Shown: one piece after another, positions 1-9,671 of the stretch
Layout of the letters: each line of letters starts with the position of its first letter
Position numbering within the stretch: position 1 is the first letter of the stretch
Origin: Acidobacteriaceae bacterium
GTDB taxonomy: Bacteria > Acidobacteriota > Terriglobia > Terriglobales > Acidobacteriaceae
Length of the DNA stretch: 64,000 nt
Direction of reading: 5' to 3'
Assembly: GCA_025350325.1 (NCBI GenBank)
Contig: JANXYB010000046.1
Span: 1 to 64,000 of the forward strand
Notes under the pieces: model-generated
What the model saw: only the letters and a program-made list of their open reading frames with translations
The model's database searches: none
What the model was told of the DNA's origin: nothing
Translations under genes and position numbers: made by a program

Positions 1-2346
1 CGGCGATCCAAATAGCTGATACGCGTAGTACTGCGGGTACGGCTCTGGCGTCGAGCCGGCCGAATGCAGGCAATCCATGTTGCTGTCGCGCACCCCGATC
101 ATGCAGAACCATGGGTATGCAGAACCAGCAAAGTAGACCAGCTTATTCGGAACCTTCGATGCACCGTTGTAAACGGAGTCGAGCATATCCGTCACGTAGA
201 GTGTGTTCCACAACGGAGCGAAAGTGGCGTCGTTGCGGCAACAATCCTTGAAGAAAGCCCAATTTGTATTGAACTCTGAGACGTAGACAGGCGTGTTTGC
301 TCCGCCAGGCTGTTTACCGGCCGCTACCTGGGCGAGGACCTTGACGTAGTTAGCATTGGCCCCGGTGCTTGGGTCTTGCGTGGCTTCATAGAGCGACGGT
401 ATGCCCGTGTAGGTGTTCCATTGCGCTTCAAGTTGACCGGCTCCATAAATGTACTGATGGTAGCTGACGAAATCGACATACGGCGCCGTCGATGGGTTCG
501 TGAGCAGAGTTGAAAGCCAGAGTTGCGAGTAGCCAGAAAGTACCGGCCCGCCGATGCGAATTGTCTTTCCATCTTGAGCGGCCTGATTCTTCATTGCCGG
601 TGCCGCAGATGAATAAATGTTCATATATGTAGAAAGGTGGTCTGCAGTCGAACACATACCGGTCGCGTTCGGTTCATTCCAGATTTCGTAATCCTGCACC
701 ACTCCGGGAAATGTGCTGTCCATGTGCGCAACATAGGCGGTAACAATTTGCGTCCATTGGCTCACATTGGTTGGAGCCGCGAAGGCACTACCGGCGCACA
801 GCCCCGAGGTGGGTTGGAGCCACGTGGGCGATTGGTTGAGTTGCAGCATAGCGTGTTGTCCACTGGCCTGGATGGAGGATATAAACGGATCGATCTTGGT
901 CCAGTCGGGGGTCTGCGTCGCGAATACGGGTGCAATCTGAGCCGAGATACGGGCAGTCGTGACGCCTGCATCCGTAAGCAGATTCCTTTCGTCAGCGGTA
1001 CGCAAAGATTCGCCTCGACCGTATCCAAATATCGAAGAGGGAATTGGGGCTGTGCTGTTCGCGCGCGAGTTGAAATCCGCGGAGATGGACGAAAAAACGG
1101 TTACAACGGCGCCGGAAGTCTTATTCAAAGTAGTGTCTGTGGTTCTGATGGTGTGTTTGCCGGGCGTAGCAGGGGCTGTGTAGACGCCACTCACGTTAAT
1201 AGTGCCTACGGTTCCGTTGCCTCCAGGAATATTGTCTACGGTGTAAGGAACTGTTCGACTATCGGGAACCCGGCAGATCTGCGCCTGAAAACTTTGCTGA
1301 GCCCCTGTCGGAATCGATGCGACGAAGGGATAAATCTCAAAGGTCGGGCTGGTCGTGACATTCGCTACTGCAACGCCCAAAACGCTGCTAGATGCCTGAC
1401 TGATTGCCTTGATGCGGTGTGTCCCGCCAAATGGTGGAGCGGTATAGAAACCGGATTGCGAAATCGTCCCGACAGTAGAATTTCCGGTGAGAACATTGTC
1501 GACGTACCACGACACCGCAGTGTTGCTCTCTCCCGTAACAAGCGAGCTGAATTGCTGCGTTTCAGAGGGGAGCATGCAGGGCGCGGGCGGCGTGATGGCG
1601 ACGCTCGGCGCGTGAGTGCCGGAGATTCCGGTGCCCTGGAGAGGGATTACGATCGGGCTACCCACAGCGTTCTCCGCGATGGTGAGGTTGGCAGTGCGCT
1701 TGCCTAGAGCCTGCGGATCGAACGAAACTTGAACCGTGCAGCTGGCTCCCGCTGCCAGAGTGCCAGTGCCATTACCGTTGCCGCAATTTGTAGTGTAAGG
1801 ATAATCCGCAGTGGAACTGATGGAATTGAATGTTAAAGGGACCGTCTGATTGTTGGTGATTGTTACCGGCTGAGGTGTGCTCGGCGTCATCACAATCTGA
1901 TTATTAAAATAATATCCACCTACTTTTGGGGTATAGACCACCGAGCCTGCACCGCTTCCGCTGGTAGCCGTCCCGTTCCCGGTCAGCGAAATCACCTGCG
2001 GTGAATTTGTGGCGTTGTCGCTAATCGTTAGGCTTCCAGGATAATACTTTACCGCGACGGGGCTGAACGTCACATTGACAGTACAACTCTGGTTCGGGCC
2101 AAGCGTTGCTCCACAGTTGCTCGTGTAGGCATAAGGAGACGCGGTCTGAATGCTGGACACACTCAACGTGCCAGATTGATTGTTGTCGATTGTGACGCTG
2201 AGGGGAGCGCTGGTTGTTCCTTCTGTCTGATTAGGGAATGCAAGGAGCCTTGGATGAACAGAAATATTTTGGCCTTGCACTGCCCCACCCAGCAGAAATG
2301 CGGCAAGCAGACACGGCAAGATGCGGATGAGAAGAAAAGTTCGCAA
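1..2346 (-). CDS. Secreted SPD2/Ig-repeat glycoside hydrolase (3' end off window)
   Basis: This frame is open from a TTG at 2346 to the window edge (782 codons) and is missing from the ORF track because it has no stop inside the window. The TTG follows a GGAGAG ribosome site. Residues 1-25 form a signal peptide. Two ASPM/SPD2/Hydin-type ('choice-of-anchor D') repeats follow at about 30-245, with paired motifs such as NCG...L..G.SCTV. Two Ig-like segments lie at about 250-420. From about 425 there is a clan-A TIM-barrel-like hydrolase: EIWNEPN (about 552-558) fits the acid/base Glu, and VSEFNTNW (about 686-693) fits the nucleophile Glu. This resembles GH39/GH5-type enzymes that cut plant or microbial polysaccharide outside the cell; the exact family and substrate are not determined. 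Confidence 0.82.
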   Translation of the reverse strand, partial: MRTFLLIRILPCLLAAFLLGGAVQGQNISVHPRLLAFPNQTEGTTSAPLSVTIDNNQSGTLSVSSIQTASPYAYTSNCGATLGPNQSCTVNVTFSPVAVKYYPGSLTISDNATNSPQVISLTGNGTATSGSGAGSVVYTPKVGGYYFNNQIVMTPSTPQPVTITNNQTVPLTFNSISSTADYPYTTNCGNGNGTGTLAAGASCTVQVSFDPQALGKRTANLTIAENAVGSPIVIPLQGTGISGTHAPSVAITPPAPCMLPSETQQFSSLVTGESNTAVSWYVDNVLTGNSTVGTISQSGFYTAPPFGGTHRIKAISQASSSVLGVAVANVTTSPTFEIYPFVASIPTGAQQSFQAQICRVPDSRTVPYTVDNIPGGNGTVGTINVSGVYTAPATPGKHTIRTTDTTLNKTSGAVVTVFSSISADFNSRANSTAPIPSSIFGYGRGESLRTADERNLLTDAGVTTARISAQIAPVFATQTPDWTKIDPFISSIQASGQHAMLQLNQSPTWLQPTSGLCAGSAFAAPTNVSQWTQIVTAYVAHMDSTFPGVVQDYEIWNEPNATGMCSTADHLSTYMNIYSSAAPAMKNQAAQDGKTIRIGGPVLSGYSQLWLSTLLTNPSTAPYVDFVSYHQYIYGAGQLEAQWNTYTGIPSLYEATQDPSTGANANYVKVLAQVAAGKQPGGANTPVYVSEFNTNWAFFKDCCRNDATFAPLWNTLYVTDMLDSVYNGASKVPNKLVYFAGSAYPWFCMIGVRDSNMDCLHSAGSTPEPYPQYYAYQLFGSP

Positions 2347-2656
2347 GAGACTCTCCAGACTGGGATGTCAATCGTTCCGATTGATCGAAAAAGTGATTAC
2401 AAATGGGCGAAGGCATTCATTCTTAAAATCGGGGACAGCTTCGAGCGTCACCGGCCTACGCACTACGCCTCACACTAATTTTCGATGCCCTGTCAGGATG
2501 CCAAGTTGGTTGGCTTACAGATCTGAAGCTGGCTCGTCCAACAAAATTGGCAGCATCCTGGCAATCCATTACGAGCAAATACGCATCCCATGTACAATCT
2601 GCCAACCTAAAATGTTAGACAGAAACATTTGATGCAAACGAAAGGCCCTTTTCAAT
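2347..2656. other. Divergent intergenic region
   Basis: About 310 bases separate the leftward glycoside hydrolase from the rightward TIG lipoprotein, so promoters for both should lie here. A TACAAT (-10-like) sequence sits about 60 bases before the lipoprotein start, without a convincing -35. The small ORFs here look like chance frames. Confidence 0.5.
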
Positions 2657-4921
2657 ATGCGTGTGTTCAGGCTCAGTATTTTCCCGGTTCTACTGGTTCT
2701 TTTCACACTTCTTGCAGGATGCGGAGGGTTTCACGGCGTCGTCACTCCGACGCTAACATCGATCTCTCCTGCAACGGTAGCAGCCGGCAGCGCCGGGTTC
2801 ACCCTGACTGCCACGGGCACAAATTTCACTGCGGGCACTGAAATTCTGTGGGACGGTATTGCACAACCCACTAAAGTTGTATCCCCCACGCAGCTCACTA
2901 CATCGATCTCAGCCGCACAGATTGCGAGTGCAGGCATCGTTGCGGTGCGCGTGATGAAGGCTGACACAACGACTTCAGGCGTAATCGATTTCACCATCAC
3001 AGGTACCGGAGGCGGCGGCGGCAGCACGTACAGCCTGACTTCTATATCGCCGAGTTCCATAGCGTCGGGCAGCCCGGCCTTTACGTTGACCGCCACAGGT
3101 GTTGGCTTCGTGAATGGCGACTCGATCACGCTCGATGGTGTCGCGATCACAACGAGCTTCGATTCTGCGACGCAATTGCACGCAACCATCCCCGCGACGA
3201 ATGTTGTTGCGGCGGGTACGATTAGTGTCGGCGTCATTGACGCAGCCAAAAATGCGACGAATCAACTTCCACTGACCGTCACAGGTACATCGGGAGCTAC
3301 GCCTCCCACGCTCACCTCATTAAGCCCATCGACGGCGCCTAGCATTGTGAATCCCAGCGCTTCGACTGCGCCTCTGACGCTAACAGCGAACGGGACGGGT
3401 TTTGTAAGCGGAAGCAAGGTGTTGTGGAACGGCGTGCCGATGACGACCACATTTGTGTCAAGCACGCAGTTGACTGCCAGCATTCCTGCGACAGAATTCG
3501 GGACGGCTCAGATAGGTACGTCGTTCGTCTTCGTGCTAAATCCCGACAGCACCGTCTCTGCTGAATTGCCTTTCACTATCACCGTCTCCCCATCGCAAAA
3601 CCCAACTCTTGTTTCTGCATTGAACGCCGCGCCGCCTAGCGGCACGAATCATTCGTCGGTAGGTGACCCCGCATTCACCATGTATTTGACAGGCACGCTT
3701 TTCGCGTCAGGTGCTGTAGCTAATTTCGGCACCACGGCCCTGGCGACCACGTACGTAAGCAGTACCCAATTGACTGCGCAAGTGCCGGCATCGTTGCTGA
3801 CAGCAGTCTCCCAGGTGCCTATAACCGTTAAGAACACGAGTTCCGCGGCATCCAATCCGGTCCCGTATCTGATTGGCCTCAACACTTTGTTCAACGAGGT
3901 TAGTGATGTGGTGTGGGACAGTCGGCAAAATCTGCTCTACATCACTATTCCGAGTACCGCAACCAAGACCCCTGACACGGTCATGGCCGTCAGCCCGCTT
4001 CACTTGACGGCGCCTACATGGACCTATCAGGCGCCTGCAGGCAGCAATCCTGATCGTTTGGCATTGTCGGCCGACGGAAAGTATCTCTACGTCGGACTCG
4101 ATCACAGCAGCTCGGTACAGCAGTTGATATTGCAAGGCAGTCAGAAACCTACGGCTGGCAACTCCATCTCACTGGGCACTTACTATGCGATCGATTTACA
4201 AGTCTCGCCGCAAAACTCCAGCACCATTGCGGTCGCCAGGGGCAGTTCCACTTCGATTGGCCTGGCACAGGGCGGCGTTGCGATCTACGACGGTACCGTG
4301 CAGCGGCCTCAAATAGTTGATCCGACGACACAATCGGGTGACGTGCTGATCGACTCGATTCAATGGAGCGCGGACGCCACAAAGATCTACGCGGCAAATA
4401 ACGAGAACCTGAGGGGCTTCGGTGACCTTTATGATCTCGCTGTTTCCACCACTGGAGTCACGCTGGCGACAGACTATCCGGGAGTGTTCACCAATCCCAA
4501 CCCGTACATCCACTTCGACGCCACGACCGGGCAGGTCTACGGCGACGATGGTCTGGTGGTGAATCCCACCACCGGGGTGCAAACGGGGAATTACGTTGCA
4601 GGTGGAATCATGATCCCCGATCCCACTCTTGGGCTGGCATACTTTGTAGGCCAACCTGCCACCAACGCCAATCAGGTTGCCTACGAGGTGCAGTCTTTCA
4701 ATCTGACTACCTTTGCGCCCGTCGCTACATTGCAGCTTTTCCAGGTTGAAGGCATTCCGCAGCACATAGTTCGCTGGCATTTGACTAACCAGCAACCGAT
4801 CGTGGATGGGTTGGCATTCACTACAAAGAAGCTAACGAATTGCACCTTCTCACCGTGCAGTGTGGGAGACGGTAGACTGTACGTCATCTTTGGACCGTTT
4901 GTAACGCAGACAGTGCCGTAG
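2657..4921 (+). CDS. TIG/IPT-repeat lipoprotein with C-terminal beta-propeller
   Basis: The protein is 754 residues. It starts with a lipoprotein signal peptide ending in the lipobox LLAGC (Cys22), so it is probably anchored to a membrane and may be exposed at the surface. Four IPT/TIG immunoglobulin-like repeats span about 35-405; each begins with a variant of 'P.LTSISPS...AGS..FTLT..GT.F' and contains 'V.W.G'. A Gly-rich linker (GTGGGGGST) separates the first two. From about 410 to 740 there are beta-propeller blades, for example 'LALSADGKYLYVGLD' and 'IQWSADATKIYAAN'. No catalytic motif is visible, so an adhesion or carbohydrate-binding role is inferred. A strong hairpin follows the stop. 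Confidence 0.85.
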   Translation: MRVFRLSIFPVLLVLFTLLAGCGGFHGVVTPTLTSISPATVAAGSAGFTLTATGTNFTAGTEILWDGIAQPTKVVSPTQLTTSISAAQIASAGIVAVRVMKADTTTSGVIDFTITGTGGGGGSTYSLTSISPSSIASGSPAFTLTATGVGFVNGDSITLDGVAITTSFDSATQLHATIPATNVVAAGTISVGVIDAAKNATNQLPLTVTGTSGATPPTLTSLSPSTAPSIVNPSASTAPLTLTANGTGFVSGSKVLWNGVPMTTTFVSSTQLTASIPATEFGTAQIGTSFVFVLNPDSTVSAELPFTITVSPSQNPTLVSALNAAPPSGTNHSSVGDPAFTMYLTGTLFASGAVANFGTTALATTYVSSTQLTAQVPASLLTAVSQVPITVKNTSSAASNPVPYLIGLNTLFNEVSDVVWDSRQNLLYITIPSTATKTPDTVMAVSPLHLTAPTWTYQAPAGSNPDRLALSADGKYLYVGLDHSSSVQQLILQGSQKPTAGNSISLGTYYAIDLQVSPQNSSTIAVARGSSTSIGLAQGGVAIYDGTVQRPQIVDPTTQSGDVLIDSIQWSADATKIYAANNENLRGFGDLYDLAVSTTGVTLATDYPGVFTNPNPYIHFDATTGQVYGDDGLVVNPTTGVQTGNYVAGGIMIPDPTLGLAYFVGQPATNANQVAYEVQSFNLTTFAPVATLQLFQVEGIPQHIVRWHLTNQQPIVDGLAFTTKKLTNCTFSPCSVGDGRLYVIFGPFVTQTVP

Positions 4922-4948
4922 GCACTGCTTGGATACTTGGCACGGCAG

Positions 4949-4995
4949 GGTGCCGGCCCGACAGGAGTGGGGTAACTCTTTGTTGGGCTGGTGCC
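4949..4995 (+). terminator. Hairpin after TIG lipoprotein gene
   Basis: GGTGCCGGCCCGACA (4949-4963) can pair along all 15 positions, four of them G-U wobbles, with TGTTGGGCTGGTGCC (4981-4995). No T-tract follows. It lies 28 bases after the stop, so it is probably a terminator or an mRNA 3'-end hairpin. Confidence 0.5.
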
Positions 4996-5112
4996 ACTGA
5001 TTTCAGATTCATTCCGGCATGGGGTTGCCGAAGCTAGGCGATTCCGCAAACAGTAGAAATATGAGCGGATCCTCTTTGCTGGCTTTTTGCAAGATTTTCT
5101 CAGGAGTATTGC

Positions 5113-5670
5113 GTGAGACAAAGAATAGTTATCCTTGGTGCTTTTCTTCTCTCTTCAATATGCGCATTTGGGCAGGTAGTTCCCGAAGCCACAGCGGGCT
5201 CTGCACCTTTGTCAGTTGGAGTTTTCTATAGTTTCTTCGAGTCAGGTTATGCGTCGACCAAGCTTAGTGGAATCGGTACCTATGTCGATTTCTCCCCACT
5301 GATCAATGGAAATCTCGGAGTCGAAGGAGAAGCACGCTGGTTGGTGCTGGGCTCGTCGCATAATTTTAGCGAGTATCACTATCTAGTCGGACCCCGCTAT
5401 CGTATCTATCCAGGGGAGCACTACCAACCGTATGTGAAGTTTTTAGTCGGCGCAGGTGAAATCAACTTTCCCTATCAGCTTGCTCACGGTGGCTACTTCG
5501 CTATGGCGCCCGGCGGCGGGCTAGAGTATGAGAACGCGGGGCGCTGGAAGCTGCGCGTTGATTATGAATATCAGATTTGGCCAGACGGACTTGGTATCCC
5601 CGGACTTACCAAAGGCTCAGTGAAACCTAATGGAGTGAGTGCAGGAATCTCTTACCGCTTGTTTAAATAA
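5113..5670 (+). CDS. Small outer-membrane beta-barrel protein
   Basis: The 185-residue protein starts at GTG 5113, six bases after AGGAG. A signal peptide (cleavage near AFGQ) precedes alternating aromatic/hydrophobic strands of an eight-stranded Opacity/OmpA-like barrel, such as 'GVFYSFFESGYAS', 'GPRYRIYPG', 'WKLRVDYEYQIW', and it ends 'GISYRLFK' with an aromatic residue near the C-terminus as usual for outer-membrane barrels. It lies just before the polysaccharide genes. The function is not known; the barrel fold is read from sequence pattern only. Confidence 0.75.
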   Translation: MRQRIVILGAFLLSSICAFGQVVPEATAGSAPLSVGVFYSFFESGYASTKLSGIGTYVDFSPLINGNLGVEGEARWLVLGSSHNFSEYHYLVGPRYRIYPGEHYQPYVKFLVGAGEINFPYQLAHGGYFAMAPGGGLEYENAGRWKLRVDYEYQIWPDGLGIPGLTKGSVKPNGVSAGISYRLFK

Positions 5671-5733
5671 CCCCGTGCTCAATATGTTTTTAACCATCGC
5701 AATGCGCGGTCTTTTCGCAGAAATATATGAGGA

Positions 5734-7158
5734 ATGACGGTGCCAAGAAAAACCCTCATCGACGTGGAACTTTCAAACCCAAGCCAGGTGAAATCCAAAG
5801 TCGCTCGTGCCGTCATCGCCGCATTGGCTAAAGAATGCAAGTCGTATTGCATGCTTTCAGGATATGAGAATCTTCCCGACTCGTTCGATACCGACATCGA
5901 TTTCATGGTCAACAACCAAGATTTCGAGCGAATGCCGCAAATTATCCAACAGGTCGCTCTCCAGACCAACACACGTCTTTTTCATTCTGTCGAGCATGAG
6001 ATTACCGCTCGGTCCTATTCGCTGGCAGCGCAATCAGGATCTCAGATGACTGTTGTACAGCCTGATTCGACGTGCGACTACCGTCACTTCGGGTCGCTTT
6101 GGCTGCGCGCCGATGAAGTGCTCGCTGCAAGGATATGGCACCCTCGTGGCTTCTACATACCTGCGCCTGCTCATGAGTTTGCCTATTATCTGATCAAGCG
6201 GCTCAACAAGCGTTCCATCAGCCCTGAACATGGCTTGAAACTTCATCGCTTGTATTTGGAAGATCAGGCAGGATGCGATCGCATGATCGCTCGCTTCTGG
6301 AAAGGAACTCAACAGAGCCGCATTCGTGAGATGGCCGTTTCGAATGACTGGACGAAAATGTCTTTGTCGCTCGAGGCGGTTCGCAGCGAGCTCACACAAA
6401 ACACTGGAGAATCGGCTTCAGAGAAGCTGGCATTCAGTTCCCGCCACGCGGTCCACTTCATGCGGCGCATGACACAGCCGACCGGGGGATGGATCGCACT
6501 TATTGGCCCCGATGGGTCGGGCAAGTCGGCGATCATCGGCGCCATCAGTCAGCAATTCACAGCCGCTTATAGAGAAGTCAAGTTGTATCACCTTCGTCCC
6601 AAGAGTCTTCGCCGAAAAACTTCTTCAGGAACTGCCGTAACTGATCCTCATGGCCGCCCGCCGCGAGGCCTGCTGGCGTCTTTGGCGAAAGTCGTAGATC
6701 TTGCTGTCGATTATTTCGTCGGATATTTCTTCCAGATCGCGCCAGCAATGCGGCGATCTCACCTCATTATTTTTGATCGCTACATCTACGATTTGATTGT
6801 CGACAGCAAGCGTATACGCTATGGTGGGCCGGCATGGCTGCTTCGCTTTGTTGGGCGCATCATACCGCGACCTGATCTGGTGATTCTGCTCGACGCTCCC
6901 GCTGAGACTCTATGGTCGCGGAAGCAGGAAGTGCCTTTTGAAGAGGTTGTGCGGCAACGTGCTGCGTACCTTGACGTGGCACGCAATCTTTCTTCGGCAG
7001 TGATCGTGAATGCGGCTCAGCCGCTTCCCGCCGTGATTCACGATGTTGACCGTGCCATCGTCGACCACTTCGCTCGCCGCGCCGCGACACGCTTGCACCT
7101 GCAACTCCCAGAGCTGCGGGCAAATGAAATTGAGGTCGACGCCGCGAGCCAATGGTGA
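5734..7158 (+). CDS. Nucleotidyltransferase-like / thymidylate-kinase-like fusion
   Basis: The protein has 474 residues. The N-terminal part (about 20-200) looks like a minimal nucleotidyltransferase, with 'SGYENLPDSFDTDIDFMV' recalling the GS...DxD metal-binding core. The C-terminal part (about 255-450) is a P-loop kinase of thymidylate-kinase type: Walker A GPDGSGKS (about 258-265), a DR motif in FDRYIYDL (about 346) and LVILLDAPAETLWSRK before a lid region. Such TMK-like proteins occur in surface-polysaccharide clusters, where the substrate is unknown. The annotated ATG is only two bases from GAGGA; a GTG at 5740 has better spacing. The stop overlaps the next gene, an APH-fold kinase, so the two are probably translated together. 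Confidence 0.8.
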   Translation: MTVPRKTLIDVELSNPSQVKSKVARAVIAALAKECKSYCMLSGYENLPDSFDTDIDFMVNNQDFERMPQIIQQVALQTNTRLFHSVEHEITARSYSLAAQSGSQMTVVQPDSTCDYRHFGSLWLRADEVLAARIWHPRGFYIPAPAHEFAYYLIKRLNKRSISPEHGLKLHRLYLEDQAGCDRMIARFWKGTQQSRIREMAVSNDWTKMSLSLEAVRSELTQNTGESASEKLAFSSRHAVHFMRRMTQPTGGWIALIGPDGSGKSAIIGAISQQFTAAYREVKLYHLRPKSLRRKTSSGTAVTDPHGRPPRGLLASLAKVVDLAVDYFVGYFFQIAPAMRRSHLIIFDRYIYDLIVDSKRIRYGGPAWLLRFVGRIIPRPDLVILLDAPAETLWSRKQEVPFEEVVRQRAAYLDVARNLSSAVIVNAAQPLPAVIHDVDRAIVDHFARRAATRLHLQLPELRANEIEVDAASQW

Positions 7159-8282
7159 CATCGATTGAAGCCCCGCCTCTGCTGTCCACCGCAGATGCCT
7201 TACGAATCGCCTTTCCTGCACAGTCTGTTTCCGATGCGACGGTCGACGAGCGGCGAGTTTGCGTGATTGCGCAAGGTGTCGAGCCACGCTGGATTATCCT
7301 TGGCGATACGCGTAAAGCCTCCTCAGTACTCAGTAGTTGGAAGCCTTGGAATCTCAGTTCGCGGGTTAAGTGGAGCGCAGTGCAGATCGCTGCCTATCTC
7401 AAATTACTGCCAAATGTTCCTGGCGTACAGAGCGCTTCTTACCCTATCGACTACTCGTACTGGCTTCAGAATCTGGCGGGATTCTCGCGCGACTGGAATA
7501 CGGTCATTCATGTCGGCAACTCGTCTCATACGCGCAAAGCGATATTGTTCTTCATTGCAGAAGACGGACGCGTCAAATTTGCAGCGAAGGTCCCGATCGT
7601 TCATGGAGCCGCGGATGCAATTCTCAATGAGTCGGCAATGCTCAGGCGTTTGAGGGCCTATGAATATCTGCCAAAGGTTCTATTTGAAGACGCTGCGCGG
7701 GGTATAGCGGTCCAAACGTGGTTGGAAGGGAAGCCGGTCTCGCGAGGCTTTACACCGGCACATCTAAATCTTCTCAACAGCCTCGTCAATCCCGGCGATA
7801 CTGCGCGTGTCTCTGACTTTCAGTTTGAGAGCAAAGCCGAACTCGATGCGTTGGATCATCCCTTTGATCGTTCAGTTTTTGATCGCGCTCTGGAAATGCT
7901 TGATTACGATCAACCGCTGCAGGGCTTCATTGAACATCGCGACTTTGCGCCGTGGAATCTCAAGTGGCTCCCTACGGGCACCCTCGGCCTTCTTGATTGG
8001 GAATGGTCTGTGTCGCACAGTCTCCCGTGGCAGGACATCTGCCGAATGTTTTACCTTGATGACGTTCATTTCAACGGGCCCGGAACGGTTTGGCAGACAA
8101 TGACGAGTAACAGACTTTTGCAGGACTATTGCCGGAAGTTTGAAGTTCCTCGCGCAGCGCTGCCCCCCCTCACAATGCGATACCTGCTGCGTGCTTTCGC
8201 CATGGATTGGGCATGCGGCAATGACCGTCTCGCGCGTTACAGCTTCAGTCAGATTAAAGAGCTCTTGCAGGTGTCAACGTAA
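7152..8282 (+). CDS. APH/choline-kinase-fold phosphotransferase
   Basis: The protein has 376 residues. HRDFAPWN (about 262-269) matches the catalytic HxDxxxxN loop of aminoglycoside phosphotransferase/choline kinase-fold enzymes, and LLDWEW (about 281-286) the metal-binding Asp. Upstream, 'FAAKVPI' and 'ILNESAML' could supply the ATP-binding Lys and Glu. The start codon lies inside the end of the preceding NTase/TMK gene (7-base overlap) with no own ribosome site, which suggests translational coupling and a joint function. A sugar or a nucleotide-linked polysaccharide precursor is the likely substrate rather than an antibiotic; this is inferred from context. Confidence 0.8.
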   Translation: MVTSIEAPPLLSTADALRIAFPAQSVSDATVDERRVCVIAQGVEPRWIILGDTRKASSVLSSWKPWNLSSRVKWSAVQIAAYLKLLPNVPGVQSASYPIDYSYWLQNLAGFSRDWNTVIHVGNSSHTRKAILFFIAEDGRVKFAAKVPIVHGAADAILNESAMLRRLRAYEYLPKVLFEDAARGIAVQTWLEGKPVSRGFTPAHLNLLNSLVNPGDTARVSDFQFESKAELDALDHPFDRSVFDRALEMLDYDQPLQGFIEHRDFAPWNLKWLPTGTLGLLDWEWSVSHSLPWQDICRMFYLDDVHFNGPGTVWQTMTSNRLLQDYCRKFEVPRAALPPLTMRYLLRAFAMDWACGNDRLARYSFSQIKELLQVST

Positions 8283-9671
8283 TTTAGTTTGATTTATATC
8301 CTTACGGTTCTTGGTTGAGCGCCCCGACTCTTTCGCATTTGGAAAGATGTATGAGTGACGGCGTTGACGCATAGAAAGGCCTGATCTACACGAGCGTCAT
8401 GGCTAATTCGATAGGAAATTAAAGGGCATCCGACGTCACCGACAACTTCATCTACTTGCTGAATATTCCTGGCCGAGCCCAATCAGATATCCGATATCCC
8501 TGCTAGTTCAGCTATGCAGCGGACTTCGCCCAGAAAGTAGAGGCGACGATGGTTTATGGTGCGCCAGTAGGAAGTAGGTCGCGTGGGGCTAAAAAGTCTC
8601 GTAATTCGGGATTAAGTTCGAAATGAAAGGTTGCACGAAGCTCAGAAGATTTGTATGATTCTCGAAACGTTCAAAATACGGGTCACCGGAAAAATCTGGG
8701 TGACTCGGCACGAGCAATGATTGTAATCGCATTCCTGGCAGGGGTTGTTTGGCTCCTTCTGTGGCTGGTTGTTTCACATTTATAAGGACTTAATCCTAGC
8801 GGTCTCTAAGCTGAGCGTAGCCCTAGAACTGGGCGCGGCACTGTGGAAGCGCAAGAATTGCTCTTTTTAGTCGGTTTGCTGACTGTTTAGTTGTTCCCAT
8901 TTCTTGCATTGGACACGCTTCGGTGGCTGTGTTGTGCCACTCAGAAAGCAGTCCACGGCCTGGATTACCGCTTCATGCGGCCCGATTCGCGCCTACCTGC
9001 ACAGAATGCCTCGGTTAATCCAAATACCAAAGAGGCATTTTGGGCAACTCATTTATCTCGTCTTTTTCGATTCTCGCTACCTTGGCCTCGGCCCGCGCTT
9101 CCGAATGTATGGAACGCCCAAAGTCGGGTGGCATACATATAGATAGATGCGCAAAACTAGCACCCAGCGTTGCCTCAACCCAAAAAAATGTCACTTTAAT
9201 AATTTCATGGGCCTCTGGGGACCGGTTCGTTAAGCGCTCGAGTCAGCCATTGTCGCAACCCGCAGCCCCATACATTAAGCTCCATCCCCCCCGTAAACGC
9301 GATAAATCGCGTGACTTAGAAGGAACCGACGGTCGTTTGCGCGGGCAAGGAAATAGAATTGGCCCGGCACTATTCAGGTTAGTGCGCTCCGCCGGCCTCT
9401 ACGCACCGAGCAAGAGGCGGTCCCCGTTTATGCCAAGCCCAAAGGGCGTTTTGGTCAGTGCCCTTTTATCTCCATTTGCTCAATTGATCGCATTGTGTCC
9501 CAAGTGTTCACCTAAATCGCCTTGGGTTGAGCTTGCTCCAGAAGTGGAAGCGTTACAGAGCGCTCTCTGGATTGCGAATTCAACTCCGTCTTCCCTGGTC
9601 AAAACGGCCAAGGGTATTGAAAACGTTTCTCAACCGATTCCTTCAAATTTTCAACCCGCAGAGGCTCTTTG
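8283..9671. other. Long stretch without a supported gene
   Basis: About 1.4 kb separates the kinase from the first beta-helix gene. The listed ORFs (for example 9040-9672 and 8891-9142) have irregular composition, no ribosome sites and no recognisable motifs. A GGTCACC...GGGTGAC pair near 8683-8704 resembles boxes upstream of other beta-helix genes. The stretch may hold a decayed gene or a long regulatory region. Confidence 0.5.
8717..8785 (+). CDS. Possible 22-residue hydrophobic peptide
   Basis: A short ORF encodes a peptide that is almost wholly hydrophobic (MIVIAFLAGVVWLLLWLVV...), enough for one membrane span. Its ATG overlaps the TGA of another tiny ORF (MILETFKIRV...) in an ATGA arrangement. 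No clear ribosome site is present and no family is recognised, so it may be chance. Confidence 0.2.
   Translation: MIVIAFLAGVVWLLLWLVVSHL

Noticed and set aside
637-1707. 356-residue plus-strand ORF
   Set aside because: It is antisense to the edge glycoside hydrolase, whose minus-strand reading has clear motifs; the plus reading has none.
4196-4795. 199-residue minus-strand ORF
   Set aside because: Shadow of the propeller half of the TIG lipoprotein.
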